Assembly (NCBI GenBank): GCA_020543525.1
Contig: JAHYIO010000004.1
Coordinates: 620,001 to 684,000, forward strand
Length of the DNA: 64,000 bases
Direction: 5' to 3'
Origin: Coriolopsis trogii
Lineage: Eukaryota > Basidiomycota > Agaricomycetes > Polyporales > Polyporaceae
In this document: positions 57,642 to 64,000 of the stretch, piece after piece
How the letters are laid out: each line of letters starts with the position of its first letter
Numbering within the stretch: position 1 is the stretch's first letter
Made by a program: the position numbers and the translations under genes
The notes under the pieces: model-generated
What the model was told of the DNA's origin: nothing
Database searches by the model: none
The model's input: only the letters and a program-made list of their open reading frames with translations

Positions 57642-58573
57642 GGATGCATTCAAAGCATTCCCGGCTCGGACTTCTGTCCAATACGCTCTCTCCTCACTCG
57701 TCCTTCGCCACTCCAACCTGTTCGCACATGCAGCTCAATTCTACGCACGCATACCTACTCTCACAGCTTCCACATCCCTCTACTTCACTCCGGGTGAACG
57801 CGTCCAGGCGGACCATGAAATTGACTCACCATCCTTAGGAGTCACCCTTTGGGATCTCGACAACATCTGTGGCACACAACAGGACTTCCTCAATAATGAC
57901 CTGGACACATCCGCTGTTTCTGAGCCGCCGCTCGTGCTGATGTGCAGCCATGCAAGTGCTGTCTGCAGTTGCTCAAATTCGCAGTCCCTGCCGTCCTCGC
58001 TATACCTCGCAGATGCCCCTTGTTCGCTACTGCACACATATGCTCTCGCTCATACTGCGCACCCGTCCGAAGGCCGCTTCTCTGAGTTCTACAGCCGCAA
58101 GCCAACCATCCTGCGCACTCTCTCCTTTGTGCTTGCCGACTAGATGTTTGAGCACGACATCTCAGTCCATCTTGTACATTCTGTCCTCAATTCCGAGCCA
58201 CGGACCCAGTTTGAAGCTCCTCCACCTGCTGCCGGACACCGCTTTGGCACGCGTGACCAAGACAATGCTGGATATTGGGCAGAGCTATGTCTCTTCCTCT
58301 CAGATGGCTCGCTTCCATCCCGCCTTATCACTGACAAGGATTGTCTCGCTTTTCAGCGCCGCGCACGCTGTTTCTTCCTGCATGAAGGTTGCATTTGACT
58401 CGCACTGAAGCATTGCTCCTCTTTACCTCCTCGTCTTGTTATTGAAGCTGTTCCACGCCATGGAGAGCTCATGCTCAAGGCGCATCTCACTGCTGGACAC
58501 TGTGGCTGCGATGCAACATACAAGCTCCTCCTCGACCGCTATTGGTAGCCCAACATGTTCCACTCAATTCAAT
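57642..58573 (+). pseudogene. Gypsy pol fragment (region before integrase and H2C2 finger)
   Basis: Broken frames contain FEHDISVHLVHSVLN, DNAGYWAELCLFLSDGSL, FQRRARCFFLHEGCI and then LMLKAHLTAGHCGCDATYKL, LLDRYW, stop, PNM, the integrase zinc-finger block. It starts directly at the LTR of copy 2 and is cut by X-family DNA at 58574. Confidence 0.75.
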
Positions 58574-61500
58574 AGAAATATACTATATGCTGTGTCCCTC
58601 GGCGGTGCTAATGCACTGTGTGGGCATGGCACGCGGCGCTGGGCGGTCGGGTCATGGGAACCTGGAGGGTGTTCCGTGCGGATGGTCGGCCAGGAAGTAT
58701 AATGGTGAGCCGCGCGGGCCGGGTATGGGTGAGTGATCAGGTGGTGATCCGGGGTAGGGGGACCGTGTTATGAGTGATCTGGACGTGTTCTGGGGTTGTA
58801 GACTGTCTCAGGCTGTATTCACCTGCATAGTCCCTGTAGGCACTGTGAGTGACAATGCAACGTTTACCGGGCGTATTAAAGCAACATGAGGGGTAAAACG
58901 GTGAGTTGGAGCAGTCCGGGCAGGGGGACCGGGTGGCGGCCTATGGGCTGGGAGGCAGGAGGATGGGTCCGGATGCCTTGAGCAAGTTATGGAGGCCACT
59001 CCCATGCTGGGAGGTGTGGTTTAGAGGGCATATGGGGCCTGTGCGAGGCGGTGCGGGCGGTGGGGGATGGGGGTAAGGGGTCGGGTTGTGGTTCGCCAGC
59101 CGGCTACTTTGGTGGCTTGGACAGACGGCCTGTGTTTGTCAGAGCATATGGGTCCGGGCATAGCATTTAGGACCTGTGGAAGCGGGTGTTGAGTGGAAAA
59201 TAATATACAGCTATGGTCAGGATGGTGAACCGAGCGGCATTGGATATGGTGGTCCGGTGACCCACGCGGAGTTGGCCATGTGGTGCGATGAGTACCGCGC
59301 GGCCCGACGGCAAGCCCAATGGTGTTCCGCACGGGCTTCACCCTGACTTTGGTTTTCTGAGCCGCGCGGTCGGTGTCATCTCTGGTATTGGTGCACCGCG
59401 CGGCTCGGTATAAAGCAGTGCAAGGTGTTCCGCGCGGCCACCTGCCCACCGCACCAACCGAACCGCGGGTATACCAGCCAACCCGGATGCAATCCCAGAC
59501 CTCCCCTACGGGCTTCTTTGGCGGCTTAAACGGTCGACTGGTATTGTACCAAAACCGAGAGAGTTGGTGTCATGTTATAGACCTCTAGAGAGGTATGTCA
59601 AAGCTGGGAAAAGATCCAGCCATAGTTAGGTCAGTGAACCGAGCGGCATTGGAAGATGGTTATTCAATGAGCCACGCGGGGTTGGCCAGATGGTAGTCAC
59701 AGTACCATGTGGTGGGCTGGTGAGACCGCACTGATGATCCGCACGGGATGCACAAAAACCCTTTGTCGCCGTGCCGCGCGGATGTCGCACATCCTGGTTA
59801 TTCTGTCCCGCACGGTCCTACATAATACACTGCAATGCGGTCCGTGCGGCCGTCGGGCGTGTATCTACCTAGGCTAAATTTGTAAAGCCTCAATCCCGTA
59901 AGCTGCCATTGATTGACCTTTCCTCTGTATTTAAACCGGGTCAAGCAACCATCCATGTGGCGCAGCTCATTCGGTTGGTACAAAAACCTAATCGGCTGGG
60001 ATATGCCACTTTCCGTCCCCTTAGACACCCTCTCTCATGCGCGACTCTCCCGCTGGCCCGAGGCAATAGATTGGACCAAAGCCTAGCCCACTGAAGCATG
60101 GCTTATAACTTAATTAACCTTGTCTCAGGGTAGAAGGCAACTCATTGCAAACCAAAGCCAGCGGCGGTCAGGCCAAGCTGGGCCGAGCACAATACTGCTG
60201 CCGGTAGTGCGACAGGTAAATGCGACCCGAACCGGCAATACATTGGTGTGCCGTGCGATCGTTCAACATAAACCGGCTGCCTGTACCGCGCGGAGGTTGG
60301 CTGCAAATCTTTGCATTGAACCGTGCGGCCGGATGTGGGTACTATGTGGCCGATCCGCGCGGCCTCCCATGGGTCATGTCCATCCGTACCGCGCAGTCCG
60401 CTCACACTGTTCCAGCCCTGCTTTGTCAGACTGAGCTTGCTGGCCTCCATTTTGGTTATCAAGGAGCCCCTGGGAATGTGCATTTAGGTGGTACTCACCA
60501 CCCAACTGCTGACGAGCATGCCGACCTGTAGAACCGGCTGAACGGCATCCTGGCAGGTGACTTCTCATCCGAGCCAAGCGGTGCTCCCCTGGGCCTCAAA
60601 TTTCCCCTGAGCATATGCAGCCACCGGACCGTGCGTTGGGTGCGAATTACAATGACTTGGAGTTGTAGGTACTCTGAGGTCTAAATATTGTCAAGTTATT
60701 GCCGATCAAAAGCAAGATCTGTCATTGAGCCCGAAGTATGTACACAAGTGGGCCGCGCAGCCCTCTGCACATGTCTGCGCAATGTCCCGCGCGGTGCCAT
60801 AAGTGGTACTCTAGATTGTGCACCACGCGGTAATAGCGGGGTTCTGGTGGCCAGCACCGCGCAGTCTCCACAATGCTACAGTCACATGGACCACACGGTC
60901 TTCACGATGCTACAATCACATGGACCGCGCGGTGACCTGTAATGGTCTAGGTTATAAGTGCCGGAACGCAGGTCAAGCCGAGCTTGACATTGTGGCCTTT
61001 TGGTCCAGTTGACATCACGTCTGATTCCGGCAGCGTGACCGTTACATGACACATCTGTTGCAGTAATAGTGTGGTGGCATGACTGTCAATGCTGCTTGCA
61101 TGCAACATTCCTATATCAACTCTCACCTCGAACGTATGCTAGCCTTGGTTGATTAATCACTGTGCTCTCCTCCATATGCTGAATGGTAACTTGCATGGCT
61201 GGGCTGTGAGCGCTGGTGAATTATGCACTGGGCCGAACGTGGGCCGAGCCGGAATGCAGCACCTTGCGGCCTGGCGATTTGAGTCCACAAGAGGATCTCT
61301 CTGTCAAAGACAAGCATGGCAGACACAGGCCCTCAGCAACCTGGCTTTAAGCTGATAAGCAGGAATCTGAGCAAGCAGACAGAATTGAGCAGCCCTATTG
61401 GTTTGGGCTTTGGAAGCTGTGCGGTCCACCTCCTTCAAGCAATGGAAAGGCCGCGCGGATCAGTGTGCAGCGCTCACGCAGCGGCCGCGCGGTATATCAA

Positions 61501-61630
61501 ATAAGTGATGCAACGATGAACCGTGCGGTGGATTATCTGGACTCCCACGACGCACCGCGCGGTACACCATCTAGACCCCCGCATCACACCGCGCGGGGCA
61601 CAATTCCCTTGCCACTGACTCCCGCGCGGG
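58574..61630. repeat. Repeat family X, 3-kb right block
   Basis: The left 230 bp align with the outer end of the palindrome arms (TATGCTGTGT, GGTGCTAATGCACTG). After that come diverged modules at about 405-bp spacing (shared boxes near 59105 and 59510, and near 59222 and 59629). By eye I count about 15 exact CCGCGCGG and many one-step forms (CCGTGCGG, CCACGCGG). No protein is encoded. Confidence 0.75.
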
Positions 61631-62387
61631 GTACTATTCAAGAACGTTGAATTGGATCACTGGAGTGAGTAGCGGGTTAGCTGAGCCGGGCCACGCACTC
61701 ATCTTGGCCAATCTTTGGTTCATCCGGGTGCCCAGTCCGATCCGGACAAGCAAAATCAAAAGACCTCTAATGCCTTCCAATGTCCATCCATAACTCAAAA
61801 TGAGCAACCCCAATTTGTAAGAATTATAGGTGTGCAGGCGTCGCCCACTGGGCAAGAAAGCAAGATGTTTACAGCGTGTTATGTGATGTACATTTTCGCA
61901 TGATCATCTAGTCTGCTGTATCCTCCCCTCCCAGCTGCCTATGCACCTCCTCGAGGATGTGATCCCAATGATTACCGTAGCCCCCGTTCACCTCTTGCAT
62001 CAGGGCACGTGACTGAACCTGGCCGACAAGTTGTCGGATGTAGTGGCAATGCCTAACCTCGGTGTCGACGTACCTCATAACAAGTGCGGTAACAGAAATT
62101 GTTTCGGAGGCGTTCACGTTGCTGTTGGACGCTTCCTGTGCAGTGATCGCGGGGAGATTCGGGGATGAACAAGGGCGCAGGACCAGGTCAGCGTGCAGGT
62201 GTATGAGTAAGAGCCAAGAGTATTCTGAGTAAGACATAAGGTCTAGAATATTCCGGTGCATTGTAGAATGCATAGGAAGACAAGGAAACCATATGGTCAT
62301 AGGAACGTACAGTAGTTTCGTAGAGAAAACTGTATATAGTAAGTATAAACACAGCCTATAGTAAGTGCTAACTAAACATAAGTAAAC
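61631..62387. other. Flank between X block and DUF6532-like gene
   Basis: A minus-strand open stretch (61908-62498) ends in a plausible hydrophilic segment (MQEVNGGYGNHWDHILEEV), but most of it is low-quality hydrophobic sequence and it overlaps the next gene. I do not call it. Confidence 0.3.
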
Positions 62388-63450
62388 ATGACAATACAAA
62401 GGTTGTGTGCACAACTCCGGACTGGTAGAGCTGTAAATCCGGAATGTCAACATCTCTACCATGCCTCCAAGGAGCTTGTCACTGACATTCTCATTCACAA
62501 TGTCTTCCCTGATGGGCCGAAGAAGGCTGTGGATTTTGCACGTAGTGCCCTGATTTGCTGTGCTAAGGACTGCAATAACAAAGAACTTCAGAAGCGCCTA
62601 AAGTCCGACAACCATTACTGGCCAAAGCTTGCTAGCTATGTGGGTTCATGGTACTATTATATCATTCACAGTCCTTCACATGGCTTGTAGATTCAGCAGC
62701 GCATCTCAAACACTTGGGGCGCGGTCAAGAAGATCACCGATGGCCAGGCTCCAACCACGTTCAATATCCACCTCAGTGATGCTGGGATGATCAACTGGCT
62801 GTTGGACAAGAGACGCTTCATCTATCCTGTTAACACTGAAGTACCATTCTCTTGCTGTCCTTTGAACGTTATGCTATTACTAATCAACCATCTTCATATA
62901 CTAATAGAAGCGGACTTGTGATGACACCCAGCCTTATGGCAGCCCTCTTATTGCAGCAATTCTGCGTCCAGCGTATTTCACCGGACCACATAGCCTTGGC
63001 AACAGCATAGCGGACAGATTCTCATCATCCCTCCCAGAAGAACCAGATGAGAAGGAGATTCCGGCCCCGATGCTCGCTCTGGCAGCAACTACAGTGCGTG
63101 AAACATCAATGTCTGGATGGTTGCCTCTGACCGCCAATGCAGCTCCAGGCTTCCCTCTCGGACTACAAGAACGTGGTGTACAGGTCGTCTCACTTCGAAG
63201 GCAACACCCACATAGTGGACTATCGGTCGAACATCATGGAATTATCGGAACTCAAGGCCCGCAAGCCTTGTTGGTACCATTGGATGATGCATGGTTTATA
63301 TAAGGATCTCACGTGCGCTATGTTTTTGTCCTTGCATGCACACTGATACTGAACTAATAGTCTGCTTTTCACAGTCGCACAGGAGTGGCTAGCTTCACTG
63401 CGGTCAACCATGTCAGCCTGACCAACTTTGATGCCATACCTGATAAATAG
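62388..63450 (+). pseudogene. DUF6532-like gene with one in-frame TAG
   Basis: Exons 62388-62840, 62908-63093, 63143-63312 and 63375-63450 all join in phase (294 codons). Blocks seen are KELVTDILIHNVFPDG, NIHLSDAGMINWLLDKRRFI, SPLIAAILRPAYFTGPHSLG, APMLALAATT joined to LQASLSDYKNVVYRSS, and KPCWYHWMMHGLYK. This order resembles the DUF6532 family that is expanded in Agaricomycetes; its function is unknown. The only damage is a TAG at 62688-62690 (probably once CAG). Three introns are intact, so the loss is recent, or the stop is a sequencing error or is read through. The start is the first ATG in frame and is not certain. Confidence 0.65.
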
Positions 63451-64000
63451 ATGTCATGTCCATGTGTGCACCTCTGTCCTCCCCGCTCCCATCAGTAGTT
63501 CAGGAAATTTGTTATTTGCTTATTTGTCTTATTTTACTTCCCTGCCAGAATGTGACGCCCGCCACCAAAGCGTCTGTCAGCGAAATGCCACCAAAATTTG
63601 TGGAGAGTCTTGCAGTATATGGCCGCATTGACGTACCAAGTCTCATGAGATTTCATCATGAATCCATGCTGCTATGAATGGGACAAGTCAGGCACTGGTG
63701 TGTGTCTTATTTGCCACCAGTGGCTGTGCTGGAGCTTACGGCTTATAGCATCTTACTTGTCTTATTTGGGCAAATAAGACAACATAATAGATTTCCCAAA
63801 CTACTGATGCCGTCATACCTCTTATTACCTATTGTTCTTCATGTCTTCTGTGGTTATCAACCTTCTGACAGTTCAGCACTATTGACAGTTAATCATACGC
63901 TTCTGTAGTACCATACAGTATGATGTTTGTTCATATTTACGACACTCTTTCATCATGATTTGAAGTACTAGACTACTAGCAATGATAATAGTTATCTTTT
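63451..64000. other. AT-rich end of window
   Basis: No gene is recognised. It contains a hairpin at 63757-63782 with perfect 12-bp arms (TTGTCTTATTTG) and a 2-nt loop; related GTCTTATTTT/G motifs occur at 63525 and 63711. Confidence 0.35.

Noticed and set aside
61908..62498. A 196-codon minus-strand frame
   Set aside because: Mostly hydrophobic low-quality sequence; overlaps the better supported DUF6532-like gene on the other strand.

Overview
This window reads as nuclear DNA of a filamentous basidiomycete, most likely an Agaricomycete. Genes carry many 45-80 nt GT..AG introns. The protein families fit: a HET-domain protein, a ROM2-type PH-CNH protein, a Kin4-type kinase with KA1 tail, and a DUF6532-like gene. 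Repeats are Ty3/gypsy chromoviruses and hAT-like elements. Gene models below were spliced by hand from conserved blocks and splice signals; no database was searched.

The left part (1-26.8 kb) is gene-dense. In order it holds: the 5' half of adenylosuccinate lyase (-); a UBE2S-type ubiquitin-conjugating enzyme (+); two near-duplicate short-chain dehydrogenases (-,-); a conserved fungal protein with an F-box-like start (-); an OTU deubiquitinase-like protein (+); a third dehydrogenase of the same family (+); a Kin4-like kinase with C-terminal KA1 (+); a tandem KA1-only partial duplicate of that kinase (+); a HET-domain protein (-); a PH-CNH protein lacking a visible RhoGEF catalytic domain (+); a protein with an integrase-type H2C2 zinc motif (+); and a small secreted cysteine-rich protein (+).

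From 26.8 to about 61.6 kb the DNA is a nested repeat island. It starts with a 315-bp hAT-type MITE with a perfect 8-bp target duplication. Next comes a GC-rich repeat family (called X here) studded with the palindromic octamer CCGCGCGG and its CpG-decay derivatives. A complete but degenerate chromovirus (28215-37130, - orientation, TSD AAAGG) sits inside X, and a 1.2-kb hAT-like element sits inside its reverse transcriptase. The next block is a 5.1-kb near-perfect palindrome (2500-bp arms, 128-bp spacer, 38113-43240) containing 34-bp and 169-bp tandem repeats. It abuts a truncated second gypsy type (43241-about 46743), then a gag fragment of a third type. A second copy of the first chromovirus (49507-57641, +) follows, with no target duplication and unequal LTRs. 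Then come a pol fragment and another 3-kb X block.

The right end (61.6-64 kb) has a DUF6532-like gene whose introns are intact but which carries one in-frame TAG. The main novelty candidates are the X family, the palindrome built from it, the accessory reading frames on both flanks of gag-pol in the chromovirus, and the KA1-only gene born by partial duplication.
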